Of a DNA stretch of 64,000 nucleotides, positions 30,631 to 39,765 are shown in pieces (position 1 is the stretch's first letter; every line of letters starts with the position of its first letter). The stretch is from positions 62,001 through 126,000 of the forward strand of contig JAKVAZ010000017.1 of assembly GCA_022447225.1 (NCBI GenBank). The letters run 5' to 3'. The translations under genes and the position numbers were made by a program. Source of the stretch: Fuerstiella sp. Its GTDB lineage: Bacteria; Planctomycetota; Planctomycetia; Planctomycetales; Planctomycetaceae. Below the pieces are notes generated by a model. The model did not search any database. It was given only the letters and a program-made list of their open reading frames with translations, and was not told the origin of the DNA.

Positions 30631-31195
30631 GTTGGTCTTTGCCTTCCGTTTTCGGGTGACACTGAGCTAAACGCACAGCGGCCAACCGTAGATCCCGAGA
30701 CACAGAGGTCTGAACTGTCACCCGGGGCATTTTGGTTTTAACGATGCCTGAACTGTTTACGAAGGGTCAGACCACTTCCTCAATCTCAACGGGCTGATCT
30801 GCGCACGACAAAAGACACCTGCTCAGAGCAGAGCAAATGTCTTCCTGATTCACGGTTTTGCCAAACTCCTGTGTAAGCAAGCTAACCGTCGATCATCATG
30901 AGTCACTTGAGACTTAACCTGAATTCGCAGAGCATCCGCGAAACGGTGGTGGATTAAGGATCCTGCTGCAGTCAGGTCAAATAGAACTAAAGTCCGGACG
31001 CACCAAGCCAATACCACCAAAAAATTGCCGACCACACCGGTTTGGCGGGCCACACCAGCTGTCCAACCCGCCATGATCCGGACGTCAACCGCATCTTAAC
31101 AGGCAGAACCACATTTTGCCACTAACTCAAGGGCCTGAGTGGGACTAGTCCCGCTCAGGACTCTGAAAACAGCTTCATTTCAGAAAAATAGCTGA
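30631..31195. other. Long rplL-rpoB intergenic region
   Basis: This 565-nt stretch lies between two genes of the same operon. No convincing protein gene was found. A short minus-strand frame near 30850-31074 has no ribosome site or family likeness. A hairpin at 30812-30843 is listed separately. Confidence 0.6.
30812..30843 (-). terminator. Possible attenuator between rplL and rpoB
   Basis: In the transcript direction the sequence forms a 6-bp stem (AAGACA/TGTCTT), a 2x2 internal loop and a further 5-bp stem (TGCTC/GAGCA) with a six-base loop. The last stem bases and the following bases give TTTT. In E. coli a partly effective terminator between rplL and rpoB lowers polymerase subunit output relative to ribosomal proteins. 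A similar role here is inference. Confidence 0.4.
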
Positions 31196-31612
31196 TTATT
31201 TGATTTCACAGGTGCCGCCGGCACCCTCGATTTCTTCCTTCAGCTTGTTCGCATCTTCTTCTGAGAGGCCTTCTTTGACCGGTTTGGGAGCTCCTTCCAC
31301 CAGTTCCTTGGCTTCTTTGAGTCCAAGGCTCGTCGCCGCTCGTACGACTTTAATCACTGGAATCTTGTTGCCACCGTCACCAGTCAAGATCACGTCAAAC
31401 TCGGTCTTTGCTTCTGCTTCACCAGAGCCTCCGTCCGAATCACTGGCAGCAGGAGCCATCATGACGGCACCACCACCTGCCGGTTCAATCCCGTGAACTT
31501 CCTTAAGATAGTCCGCGACCTGCTTGGCTTCCAGCAAAGTGAGTCCGACGATTTTGTCACCCAGCTCCTTCGTAGCTGAGTCAAATTCCGATGTTGCTTC
31601 TGCCGTGGACAT
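31196..31612 (-). CDS. rplL: 50S ribosomal protein L7/L12
   Basis: L7/L12 forms the stalk dimers that recruit translation GTPases. The 138-residue protein has an N-terminal dimerisation part, an Ala/Gly/acidic hinge at about 47-68, and the C-terminal domain with [39 protein letters not shown] stands 8 nt before the ATG at 31612. It follows rplJ by 95 nt. Confidence 0.97.
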   Translation of the reverse strand: MSTAEATSEFDSATKELGDKIVGLTLLEAKQVADYLKEVHGIEPAGGGAVMMAPAASDSDGGSGEAEAKTEFDVILTGDGGNKIPVIKVVRAATSLGLKEAKELVEGAPKPVKEGLSEEDANKLKEEIEGAGGTCEIK

Positions 31613-31707
31613 CAGCGATTACCTTTCGTTTCTCTTAGTGAAGCTGTTTGGCAAAACTATTGACCAAACCCAAGCCTGGACAACCAGAACGGGTTCGTCT
31701 CAATTTC

Positions 31708-32226
31708 CTATGACTCGCCGCCGTCGGCGATTGATTTCAGTGCACCGGACAGTTGGCCACCTGGTCCCTTAAGGGCACCTGCCAGTCGGCTTGCCGGCGA
31801 CAACATTAAACCGGCGATCTGGCCGATCAATTCCAGACGACCGGGGCTTTTACTGAGTGCATCCACGCCGGCCGCATCGAGGGTCTTTCCCTCGACCGTT
31901 GCTCCTTTGATTTTCAGCCCCTTGGCCTGTTTCGACCATTTTGAGATTTCCTTAGAAAGAGCAACGACGTCATCGCCACCCCAGATGAGTGTTGAGGGGC
32001 CGGCAAGAATTTCGTCCAGACCTTCAACACCGATCCGGGCCAGCGCATTGCGCGCTATCGAGTTCTTGACCGTGAGTGCTGAGATGTTGGCATCCGCAAT
32101 TCCGGTTCGCCACTGATTGTTAGTGATGGCATCCATCGCAGAACAATCCACCACAAGCATGTCACGTGCATCACCAATGCGACCGGTGATATCCGCAATC
32201 AACATATCTTTTATTCGACGACTCAT
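31708..32226 (-). CDS. rplJ: 50S ribosomal protein L10
   Basis: L10 anchors the L7/L12 stalk to 23S rRNA. The 172-residue protein fits the family in length and in its N-terminal RNA-binding domain (VKNSIARNALARIG) followed by a helical tail that binds L7/L12. The complex L10-(L12)4 commonly represses its own mRNA. No such leader structure was identified here. It lies 104 nt after rplA and before rplL. Confidence 0.94.
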   Translation of the reverse strand: MSRRIKDMLIADITGRIGDARDMLVVDCSAMDAITNNQWRTGIADANISALTVKNSIARNALARIGVEGLDEILAGPSTLIWGGDDVVALSKEISKWSKQAKGLKIKGATVEGKTLDAAGVDALSKSPGRLELIGQIAGLMLSPASRLAGALKGPGGQLSGALKSIADGGES

Positions 32227-32330
32227 CGCACTTTTTTCCCGCGACAGATCACAACTAACACCCTGCCAGGGTTATTTTCGATTCATCTGTCAGCTTGTTA
32301 TTACGTCAATACGTCGGCCCCGGCCTGCCG

Positions 32331-33035
32331 TCATACCGCTATGGCAATCCCCGGTGACATCGTGGCCGACAGACACGCTCCCCGAACGTAGACACCCTTC
32401 GAAGTTGCCGGTTTCATGTTCTGTATGTACCGGAGCAATGATTCGATGTTTTCTCGTAACTGTTCTTTTTCAAATGACATCCGTCCGACCACGCAGTGAA
32501 CGTTGGAACCGGAATCAACTCGAAATTCAACTTTACCTGCTTTGTACTCGTTGATAGCAGTCGTAATATCCTGTGTGACTGTTCCAGCTCTTGGTGACGG
32601 CATGAGGCCACGTGGCCCCAGCACCCGGCCAAGAGGCCCAACAGTGCCCATCATATCCGGTGTGGCGATTACCACGTCAAAATCAAGCCAGCCATCCTTG
32701 ATTCTGTCTGCCAGTTCCTTGCCGCCCACATGGTCTGCACCCGCTGATTCCGCTACGGCCAGATTGTCACCCTTGGCAAACACCAGTACGCGTTGCGATT
32801 TGCCGATTCCATGGGGCAGTACGATCGATCCTCGCACCATCTGATCCGCCTGTTTAGGGTCGACTCCTAATCGCACGGCGATTTCGACAGTCTGGTCAAA
32901 ACCACAGGGCTTTACTCCTTTCGGTAATCCTTCCTCCAGAGACTTCAGTGAATCAACAGCATCCGCAACATTCAGTACGCCTATTTCAGCCGTTTTTTTT
33001 GCTAAAAACTGAAGTCGTTTTGATTTGCCAGCCAT
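32331..33035 (-). CDS. rplA: 50S ribosomal protein L1
   Basis: L1 forms the mobile stalk that handles E-site tRNA. The 234-residue protein begins [14 protein letters not shown] and has the signature block [20 protein letters not shown] at about 126-145. The ATG at 33035 is preferred over an upstream in-frame start because it gives the family length. It follows rplK after 222 nt, and a short dyad (33059-33075) lies just upstream. Confidence 0.96.
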   Translation of the reverse strand: MAGKSKRLQFLAKKTAEIGVLNVADAVDSLKSLEEGLPKGVKPCGFDQTVEIAVRLGVDPKQADQMVRGSIVLPHGIGKSQRVLVFAKGDNLAVAESAGADHVGGKELADRIKDGWLDFDVVIATPDMMGTVGPLGRVLGPRGLMPSPRAGTVTQDITTAINEYKAGKVEFRVDSGSNVHCVVGRMSFEKEQLRENIESLLRYIQNMKPATSKGVYVRGACLSATMSPGIAIAV

Positions 33036-33257
33036 GTCTGTACCTAACACCCGACGGTCGCGAATTCGAATCGCGAGATAATTCATTGATCACACAGCCG
33101 AGACCAAGTTGTTGGTATTCACAATAAGATTATGAATTAGTTAGGGGGTCGGCTGAACTGTTTAAAAAAGTGAATTTGCTTTCCTGATGCAGGACCGACA
33201 GAGCCGATTCCGCCTGTTCGTGAAAAACGTTGTCAATGTCGACACAATCCAATAGGA

Positions 33258-33683
33258 CTAGTCGGTCACTTCAAGACCCATGCTGCGGGCAGTTCCTGCA
33301 ATCACACGAACTGCCTGGTCCATAGATGCCGTGTTGAGATCGTTGAACTTTGTTTTTGCGATCTCTTCCAGTTGAGCTCGATTAACGGATCCGACCTTGT
33401 TGGCTAACGGATTTCCTGACCCTTTTGCAATTCCTGCTGCTTTCTTTAGCAAGACAGCAGCAGGCGGACTCTTCAGAATAAAATCAAAGGAACGGTCGTT
33501 ATATACAGAGATCACGACCGGAATCGTTGTACCTCCGGATTCTTTCGTTCGGTCATTAAACTGCTGCACAAACTGGCCGATATTGACCCCGTGTGGACCA
33601 AGTGCTGTTCCGACCGGTGGCGCGGGCGTCGCCTGTCCGCCTGGAATCTGGACCTTAATTTCAGCAACAAGCTGCTTACCCAT
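33258..33683 (-). CDS. rplK: 50S ribosomal protein L11
   Basis: L11 belongs to the GTPase-associated centre and is needed for RelA activation. The 141-residue protein starts [18 protein letters not shown], with the proline-rich [16 protein letters not shown] block, and ends with the RNA-binding domain [15 protein letters not shown]. The ATG at 33683 was chosen because it fits the family exactly. The longer upstream frame runs into nusG. It lies 100 nt after nusG. Confidence 0.97.
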   Translation of the reverse strand: MGKQLVAEIKVQIPGGQATPAPPVGTALGPHGVNIGQFVQQFNDRTKESGGTTIPVVISVYNDRSFDFILKSPPAAVLLKKAAGIAKGSGNPLANKVGSVNRAQLEEIAKTKFNDLNTASMDQAVRVIAGTARSMGLEVTD

Positions 33684-33783
33684 GGAAACGCCAACCTCAT
33701 ACACAAATTGCACGACCGAAAAACGGTCGGCTGATTCACTCAGGAGGTGATGAACAAAACCTCCCGCTGTTACGAAACAGTTC

Positions 33784-34344
33784 TCAAACGGACTCGACCT
33801 GCCAGTGATCAAGCTCCACCGGAGTCGACCGTCCAAATACCTCAATCAACACCGATATCTTTCCGCTGTGATCATCGATCTCTTCAATTGTTCCTTCAAA
33901 ATTTTCAAATGCTCCGTCCGTGATTTTTACCATTTCACCCTGTGAAAACGATATTTTTACTTTGGGTGCAGAGACAGCTTCCTCTTCAACTTTGCCCAGC
34001 ATGCGATCAACTTCATGCTGCTCCATTGGGATCGGCTTGCCGGCTGTACCTGCAAAATCGCCTACCCCACTGGTATCCCGAACCAGATACCAGGTCTCGT
34101 CATTCAATACCATTTGAATCATGACGTAGCCTGGAAACAGCTTTCGCTCACTTTTCCGGGCTTTGCCGCTTCGAGTGTCGACCACTTTTTCTGACGGAAT
34201 CACGATCTCGCCGAATTCGCTGTCCAGCTCCTCCAATTTTATTTTTTTCAACAGTGCATCACGAATGGTTCTCTCACGGTTCGTTTGAACCTTGAGCACA
34301 AACCAGCGCATTTCACCCGAAAATTCTGATAGCTCATCCACCAT
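33784..34344 (-). CDS. nusG: Transcription termination/antitermination protein NusG
   Basis: NusG binds RNA polymerase and links it to Rho or to the ribosome through S10. The 186-residue protein has the NGN domain ([14 protein letters not shown] start, [10 protein letters not shown] at about 68-77) and a C-terminal KOW domain ([21 protein letters not shown]). The start is uncertain: ATG at 34344 has GGGAT upstream, another ATG lies 33 nt downstream at the start of the conserved domain, and a GTG lies 30 nt upstream. It lies between secE and rplK as in E. coli. Confidence 0.95.
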   Translation of the reverse strand: MVDELSEFSGEMRWFVLKVQTNRERTIRDALLKKIKLEELDSEFGEIVIPSEKVVDTRSGKARKSERKLFPGYVMIQMVLNDETWYLVRDTSGVGDFAGTAGKPIPMEQHEVDRMLGKVEEEAVSAPKVKISFSQGEMVKITDGAFENFEGTIEEIDDHSGKISVLIEVFGRSTPVELDHWQVESV

Positions 34345-34512
34345 CAACTGCGATCCCAACGCGTCTACCGTCACCTAACACGCAAGCGAGATATCCTGAT
34401 GACGCGAACGTGACATTGCAACCTGCCGGTCACAACAATCGACAGTTTGACGAACTCCCAAAACCAACAATCCCAACTCACACGAACTCACAGCCTGTGC
34501 TGAGAGCAACAA

Positions 34513-34950
34513 TTAGTAATCAATAAATCCGACGAGCTTAAACAGCCACTTCCAGACGAAGTCCGCAACAGTGAGGAATATTCCCAGTGTTACCATGACC
34601 GTAATAACCACAATCGTAGCCTGCGTGACCTGCTGAGTGCCCGGCCAGACGACTCTTTCGAGTTCAGCTTCTACAGAAATTAAAAAATCAGCGAATTTCG
34701 GCACATTAATGACGCGAAACGAAATCCAGCAAAAAACGGCCCACACTGCCAGCGGCACACCAACGCGGAAATACTGACGTTCATTCATCACTCCCTGCAG
34801 CTGGCCGTGCAGTGCAATAGCTCCAAATCCAGACAAAATGATCAGGCATATCAACGTAGAACGCCGTACCACGCGCCCCTGGCGCGATTTGTACAATGCG
34901 ATGCGAAACAGTTCAGGGAGTACTTCGATCCCAATACCCTTGCTTGACAT
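34513..34950 (-). CDS. secE: Preprotein translocase subunit SecE
   Basis: SecE clamps SecY in the Sec channel. The 145-residue protein has three predicted membrane segments (about 31-49, 63-82 and 111-130) and the conserved amphipathic motif ELERVVWPGTQQVTQAT at about 96-112 before the last segment. The three-segment form resembles that of E. coli. It starts 40 nt after tRNA-Trp and precedes nusG, the conserved order in many bacteria. Confidence 0.95.
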   Translation of the reverse strand: MSSKGIGIEVLPELFRIALYKSRQGRVVRRSTLICLIILSGFGAIALHGQLQGVMNERQYFRVGVPLAVWAVFCWISFRVINVPKFADFLISVEAELERVVWPGTQQVTQATIVVITVMVTLGIFLTVADFVWKWLFKLVGFIDY

Positions 34951-34990
34951 CAGTTCCGGCCTCTCACGATAACCCGCACAACACCCGAAA

Positions 34991-35064
<74 letters not shown>

Positions 35065-35079
35065 AACACGAACGGCTCA

Positions 35080-35232
35080 TCACTTCTTCCGCGACTCTTT
35101 GTGAAGTGTATGCCGACGAAGTTTTGGACTGTATTTCATCAGCTGCAGACGTTCCGAGCCGCGAGTCTCCTTAATGATGCGATAGTTCCGCATCCCCGTC
35201 TCGGTGCATTCCAGCCAAACATACTCTCGCAC
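35080..35232 (-). CDS. rpmG: 50S ribosomal protein L33, zinc-free form
   Basis: This short gene of 50 codons starts with GTG at 35232, preceded by an ideal GGGAGG site 6 nt away. Its product begins MREYVWLECTETGMRNYR and ends KYSPKLRRHTLHKESRKK, matching L33 with the usual YxP...RRH block. The cysteine pairs of the zinc form are absent: only one Cys, at residue 9, remains. It lies between tuf (72 nt upstream) and tRNA-Trp (16 nt), the common place for rpmG. Confidence 0.93.
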   Translation of the reverse strand: MREYVWLECTETGMRNYRIIKETRGSERLQLMKYSPKLRRHTLHKESRKK

Positions 35233-35304
35233 GATAAGCCTCCCACAATAAAAACTGCCTGCTCAGATATCGTGAACAGACAGCTTCCTGTCGATCACTC
35301 AGCA

Positions 35305-36501
35305 CTATTCAAGAATCTTTGTTACAACACCGGAGCCAACCGTGCGACCACCTTCACGAATCGCGAAACGGCTTCCCTCATCCATGGCAATCTGCTTGCC
35401 CATTTCCACTTCCAGTTTTACGTTATCTCCAGGCATGCACATCTCGGCCCCGCCCATCAGTGCTGTTGTTCCCGTCACGTCCGTGGTCCGGAAGTAGAAT
35501 TGAGGGCGATAACCGGTAAAGAACGGGGTGTGGCGACCGCCTTCCTCTTTACTTAACACGTAAACTTCGCACTCAAACTTTGTGTGAGGGTTGATGGATC
35601 CGGCAGTCGCCAAAACCTGGCCACGCTCAATCTCTTCTTTCTTGATGCCGCGAAGAAGCAGTCCGACATTATCGCCGGCGATTCCTTCATCAAGCGTTTT
35701 CTGGAACATTTCAACACCTGTGCAGGTCGTCTCGGCAGTTTCCTTTAGCCCGATGATCTCGACCTTGTCACCGACGTTGATCCGACCCTGCTCAATTCGG
35801 CCAGTTGCCACCGTGCCGCGACCTTCAATTGAAAAAACGTCTTCCACTGCCATCAGGAAAGGCTTATCCGCCTCGCGAGCCGGCTCCGGAATATTGGCAT
35901 CCAATGCGTCCATCAACTCAGTAATACACGCGCTGTAAGTTTCATCTTCCGGATTATCCAGCGCTCCCTTGGCGTTACCCTTAATCAGCGGGATGTCATC
36001 ACCAGGGAAGTCGTATTTACTCAACAACTCCCGAGCTTCCATCTCGACCAATTCCAGCAAGTCCTCATCGTCGACCAAGTCGCATTTGTTGAGGAACACG
36101 ACAAGAGCCGGAACATCGACCTGACGGGCCAACAGGATGTGTTCACGAGTCTGTGGCATTGGACCGTCCGCAGCCGAAACGACGAGAATGGCACCATCCA
36201 TCTGGGCAGCACCAGTGATCATGTTCTTAATATAGTCTGCGTGCCCCGGGCAATCGATGTGAGCATAATGACGCTGTGGCGATTCGTACTCTACGTGTGA
36301 CACTGCGATTGTCACGGTCTTGGTGTCGTCGCGAACAGTTCCTCCCTTAGCGATATCTGCATAGCTCTTAAAACTTGCCATCCCCTTCGCGCCCTGCACC
36401 GCCAAAATTGCAGCAGTCAGCGTTGTCTTTCCGTGGTCGATGTGACCAATGGTACCCACATTAACGTGAGGCTTCGTTCGCTCAAATGTCTCTTTTGCCA
36501 T
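35305..36501 (-). CDS. tuf: Elongation factor Tu
   Basis: EF-Tu delivers aminoacyl-tRNA to the ribosome. The 398-residue protein has G1 GHIDHGKT at 19-26, DCPGH at 83-87 and NKCD at about 138-141, then domains II and III ending with [14 protein letters not shown]. Switch I is unusual: residues 54-69 read [16 protein letters not shown] where most bacteria have a KARGITINTSH-like sequence, so Arg-Gly is Lys-Thr. The Mg-binding Thr is kept (T64). I recall the same pattern in other planctomycetes. The ATG at 36501 is 8 nt after GGAG. Four tRNA genes precede it, as before E. coli tufB. Confidence 0.97.
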   Translation of the reverse strand: MAKETFERTKPHVNVGTIGHIDHGKTTLTAAILAVQGAKGMASFKSYADIAKGGTVRDDTKTVTIAVSHVEYESPQRHYAHIDCPGHADYIKNMITGAAQMDGAILVVSAADGPMPQTREHILLARQVDVPALVVFLNKCDLVDDEDLLELVEMEARELLSKYDFPGDDIPLIKGNAKGALDNPEDETYSACITELMDALDANIPEPAREADKPFLMAVEDVFSIEGRGTVATGRIEQGRINVGDKVEIIGLKETAETTCTGVEMFQKTLDEGIAGDNVGLLLRGIKKEEIERGQVLATAGSINPHTKFECEVYVLSKEEGGRHTPFFTGYRPQFYFRTTDVTGTTALMGGAEMCMPGDNVKLEVEMGKQIAMDEGSRFAIREGGRTVGSGVVTKILE

Positions 36502-36618
36502 CTCCTGAACTCCAGATCGATCTAAGCCAGAGCAGACATAATGCCCGGCGCAACCACCATTAAAATCGAAAAACGGTACCTCACGCGAGGCACCAAACAA
36601 TGCAAACCAATCAACAAT

Positions 36619-36691
<73 letters not shown>

Positions 36692-36708
36692 GTGAGAGAC
36701 CCCATAGG

Positions 36709-36779
36709 AGCGGGCGATGGGAATCGAACCCACACCACCAGCTTGGAAGGCTGGAGTTCTACCGTTGAACTACGCCCGC
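36709..36779 (-). tRNA. trnG: tRNA-Gly (anticodon TCC)
   Basis: The 71-nt cloverleaf has acceptor GCGGGCG/CGCCCGC, anticodon loop CTTCCAA with TCC, T-arm GGTTCGATTCC and discriminator U. No CCA is encoded. It lies 17 nt before tRNA-Thr(GGT). Confidence 0.95.
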
Positions 36780-36854
36780 TTGACTGCCGAACACAAACCC
36801 GACCAATCAGCAGAACCGATCAATCTGAATCCGCGCCAGACAGAATCTGTGAGG

Positions 36855-36936
36855 TGGGGGCGGCAGGATTCGAACCTGCGAAGGCTTCGCCACCAGATTT
36901 ACAGTCTGGCCCATTTGGCCGCTCTGGAACACCCCC
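36855..36936 (-). tRNA. trnY: tRNA-Tyr (anticodon GTA)
   Basis: The 82-nt sequence has a long variable arm as expected for bacterial tRNA-Tyr. The acceptor stem is GGGGGTG/CGCCCCC with one wobble pair, the anticodon loop is CTGTAAA with GTA, and the discriminator is A. The next bases are CCT, so no CCA is encoded. Confidence 0.94.
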
Positions 36937-37009
36937 CTCAACGCCTGCAGCTACAGCAACAAAAAAGAACGGCAAGCCGCTCCAACACACGCCTGCCGTA
37001 GTTCACGTT

Positions 37010-37082
37010 AGCTAGCGGTGGGACTCGAACCCACAACCTCCGGTTTACAAAACCGGAGCTCTGCCAATTGAGCTACGCTAGC
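37010..37082 (-). tRNA. trnT: tRNA-Thr (anticodon TGT)
   Basis: The cloverleaf has acceptor GCTAGCG/CGCTAGC, anticodon loop TTTGTAA with TGT, T-arm GGTTCGAGTCC and discriminator U. No CCA is encoded. It is the first gene of the tRNA-tuf cluster and lies about 30 nt downstream of a good -10 box. Confidence 0.95.
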
Positions 37083-37383
37083 GCAGACCGACCCCCGGTG
37101 GCGAGCCAGGAAGTATAACAATCGGCAAATCGCAGGCAAGGCCGATCCCGGAAAGCTTTGGAGTCTTCCCAGCATGGAAAAAACATGGACTTCATATTGG
37201 CACCGAACCCCAAAATTAAGTGGGGACCGTGTTCGGGAACAGGCACTTGTCGGTTCACGTGACACACTCGAGAGAACATCGATGGTGAGATCTCGATTCC
37301 ATTGGCCTGAGAGCCAGCCAAACGAATAATGAGTAGCTACACACCGCTGAAACCTGTAAGCCGCCGAATTTGGATTTTCGGCA
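37083..37383. other. Gap between tRNA cluster and sigma factor gene
   Basis: Besides the promoter listed separately, this 301-nt region holds only the end of the sigma factor transcript. No protein gene is convincing. Confidence 0.5.
37112..37139 (-). promoter_or_regulatory. Promoter of the tRNA-tuf operon
   Basis: A -35 box TTGCCT (37134-37139) and a -10 box TATACT (37112-37117) are separated by 16 nt, about 30 nt before the first tRNA gene. The bases after the -10 box are GC-rich, like the discriminators of stringently controlled stable-RNA promoters. An inverted repeat ATCGGC/GCCGAT (37121-37146) brackets the -35 box. Confidence 0.5.
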
Positions 37384-39048
37384 TCAAAACTCAGGGATTT
37401 CGACTCGTTTGTGCTTGGCGATCTTTCGCATTTTGTCCAGAGTCCTGACTTCGATCTGGCGGACACGTTCTTTGGTCACTCCCAGGCGATGACCAACCTG
37501 CTCAAGTGTTTCGGGTTCCGACCCTCTCAGCAGACCAAAACGACAGGAAATGACCTTACGTTCCCGACCATCCAGTTCCTCCAGAATTTCACTCAACGCT
37601 GTGCGCTGAGCCATATTCTTGATTTCCGCGGCGAACTGATTGGCTCTCAGGTCATCCGACTGCTGGAACAATTCTTCGTAGCCGGTACGGAACCGATCGT
37701 TGCGAGTATGTTCTGCAGGAACGGATCTTGCGAAGTTCTTCATGATGGCCCAGGACGCATACGTAGAGAATTTGTTGCCTCTCGCGTAATCGAATTTCTC
37801 GATCGCCCGAATCAGCGAGATGTTGCCATCGCTGACCAGTTCAAAGAAATTCACGCCTGGATTCAGATGTCGTCTGGCAATTGACACGACCAGCCGCAGA
37901 TTTGAGCGAATCAGGAGACTTTTGATTTTCGCAACATCTTCCATTACAGACGTCAGTTTCCGGGCTACTTTTCCAACCGGTCGACTGAGGTCCAGTTCGG
38001 CCTGAAGTTCACTCGCCTGCATTTTGAGAAAGTTCATCAGGCGAAAATAGTGCTGTTCCTGTGGTTTATTGAGCAGCGGGACTCGATACAGATCCGCCAG
38101 GTAAGCTGGCAGACCGGAAGGCGCTCGAACTGCTCCCTTCCTGTCATCATAGTCCGGTGCGTCCACACAGATAACGCGTTCGGCATCCGGCTTGTGGAAT
38201 TCAGGGCTGTCCATAAATTCGATTGGAGCTGCCTTTAAACGCTGGGCCCCTACTGATGCGAGTACTGCCTTAATGGAAGACTGAGACCGACTGAATCGTC
38301 GCGCCAGATCAGCCACCGGTACTCCGTGGTCGTGCAAATCGTACACCAGCTCCTGATGCTTATTAGACAACTGCCGTCCAGGATCCCCAAACAAAGCATT
38401 TTCCGGGTGTTTTCGATCATAGTCACGGAGGGTGTAACGAATGGTTTCCGCTGCCCGTTTGAACTGTAGCCCAAGTCGGCGGCTTACTGCAGTCAGACCG
38501 AAACCGTCCGCAGCGAGTATTCTCGCCTGAAGAATCACCTGCTGCCGTTCTGCACCGGTCATTTGCCGAAAGGTTCGTCCCCGATCGATTTCTCTTCGAT
38601 GGCTGGCAACGAATCGTTCGAGAGTATTTTGTGGAATCACGACCCTCAGACGTCCGTTTACTTTCATTCGCCTGCTGGCGAGTCCGCGGTTTCTCCAACG
38701 GTCGACTGTCTTTGTCGAGACATTAAATCGGTCACTGACCTGCTGTACGGTCAGGACCGGGATGTCTGTTTCGCGTACTTCCTGTCCCAGACTTTCGGAA
38801 ATATCCTCAATTAAGCAACGAAGATCGTGGAGCAGATCATCTGCGGGCAATTCCACGTCGGCGCAGGAATTCGGGCGATAGCCTGTGATGTGCTCGCAGA
38901 TATCGCCGTAAGTTTGAGTCTCTCTGGACTGTAGTTTCTCCAGGAGAGATTCCGTTTGCACAATCTGCCGGTGTCGCACAGGCTGCGGTGCAAACCGCTT
39001 CTGCTGAAACGCAAGTTGTGCGATCATTTGCGAATGGTAACGCGTCAT
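37384..39048 (-). CDS. Sigma-70 family factor with long HTH-containing N-terminus
   Basis: The C-terminal 240 residues of this 554-residue protein are a sigma-70 factor. Region 2 spans about 375-450 (SNLRLVVSIARRHLNPGVNFF, GNISLIRAIEKFDYARGNKFSTYASW) and region 4 about 485-545 (TLEQVGHRLGVTKERVRQIEVRTLDKMRK). Region 3 is almost missing. The first 300 residues have a MerR/excisionase-like helix-turn-helix at about 98-124 (LTVQQVSDRFNVSTKTVDRW). Two more HTH-like segments lie near 183-210 and 240-262. Region 1.1 is not recognisable. The ATG at 39048 follows a perfect AGGAGG. It is an alternative or group 2-like sigma factor, and its regulon is unknown. Confidence 0.85.
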   Translation of the reverse strand: MTRYHSQMIAQLAFQQKRFAPQPVRHRQIVQTESLLEKLQSRETQTYGDICEHITGYRPNSCADVELPADDLLHDLRCLIEDISESLGQEVRETDIPVLTVQQVSDRFNVSTKTVDRWRNRGLASRRMKVNGRLRVVIPQNTLERFVASHRREIDRGRTFRQMTGAERQQVILQARILAADGFGLTAVSRRLGLQFKRAAETIRYTLRDYDRKHPENALFGDPGRQLSNKHQELVYDLHDHGVPVADLARRFSRSQSSIKAVLASVGAQRLKAAPIEFMDSPEFHKPDAERVICVDAPDYDDRKGAVRAPSGLPAYLADLYRVPLLNKPQEQHYFRLMNFLKMQASELQAELDLSRPVGKVARKLTSVMEDVAKIKSLLIRSNLRLVVSIARRHLNPGVNFFELVSDGNISLIRAIEKFDYARGNKFSTYASWAIMKNFARSVPAEHTRNDRFRTGYEELFQQSDDLRANQFAAEIKNMAQRTALSEILEELDGRERKVISCRFGLLRGSEPETLEQVGHRLGVTKERVRQIEVRTLDKMRKIAKHKRVEIPEF

Positions 39049-39765
39049 AGTTGACCTCCTGATTCACTCGATCAAACAAATTGCCAGGTTCTGTTCCCGC
39101 TGTTGTCGAACTGAATTTGCAAAGCGTGTGCCATCAACAACACCGTGTCATGGTCAGGGCCAGTCACCGGACCATTCCTGATTGTCCTGAGTCATAGAGT
39201 TTCAGTAATTTTTGGCCTCAGACGTAAAACAAAAAAACTGTGCGAATTGCACCCGGTCAACATCTAACAGGGACTCAAAGATTGCAAAAATGTTCGTCAA
39301 AACCCCACCAGGATTACATTTCTGATGAAACTTCCTCGGTCAACAGGCCAGTACTGATCAGGTCGACCGGCAGCTTGTAAGACTCGACGTTGGCGACATC
39401 AAAACTAGGGCAAATGCGCCATCACAACGATGACACCTGTCCCAAATAAGAGATCGGAATATTTACAATCCACGACAGCAGGAGAAAACGGTTAACCGAG
39501 CATGCTGCTGCAGTAAATTGCTTCACTCTGACGAAATCCGCCTCAATTCGTGCGGCCGGACATCCGTTCGGAATCACCTTCCTCATTTCCGTAAATAGTT
39601 GCCTGGCAGTAACTAAGCCCCGGACAAATTTGAGGAACTTTGTAATCATTCATTGAGGAACATAAATTGCACAGTGCGAAGACTGTGCCGATTTAATCGC
39701 ACTGATAAAGTCGAATTTCCTGGTCAACGGCGGTATTGCGTCGGTCCTTTTATGAGTTCTCCCGC
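39049..39765. other. Intergenic region before the two-TM protein
   Basis: This stretch of about 700 nt carries the ribosome site of the sigma factor at its left end and no convincing gene. A perfect 7-bp hairpin (GCACAGT/ACTGTGC, loop of six) lies at 39669-39688. It lacks a T-run on either side. A 75-codon minus-strand frame at 39422-39649 has no ribosome site. Confidence 0.5.

Noticed and set aside
30850-31074. 74-codon minus-strand frame between rplL and rpoB
   Set aside because: It has no ribosome site and no family likeness, and it lies in the long leader of rpoB.
33059-33075. Dyad upstream of rplA as a regulatory site
   Set aside because: It is short and could arise by chance; no comparison with known L1 binding sites was possible.
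33684-33845. Longer L11 reading frame
   Set aside because: It runs into nusG and gives a non-family N-terminus; the internal ATG matches L11 exactly.
36709-37015. Long plus-strand frames through the tRNA genes
   Set aside because: They run antisense to four clear tRNA cloverleaves and have no ribosome site.
39422-39649. 75-codon minus-strand frame upstream of the two-TM gene
   Set aside because: No ribosome site before the ATG and no recognisable composition; low support.
39669-39688. Perfect 7-bp hairpin as a terminator
   Set aside because: There is no T-run on either side, so it is only noted as an inverted repeat.
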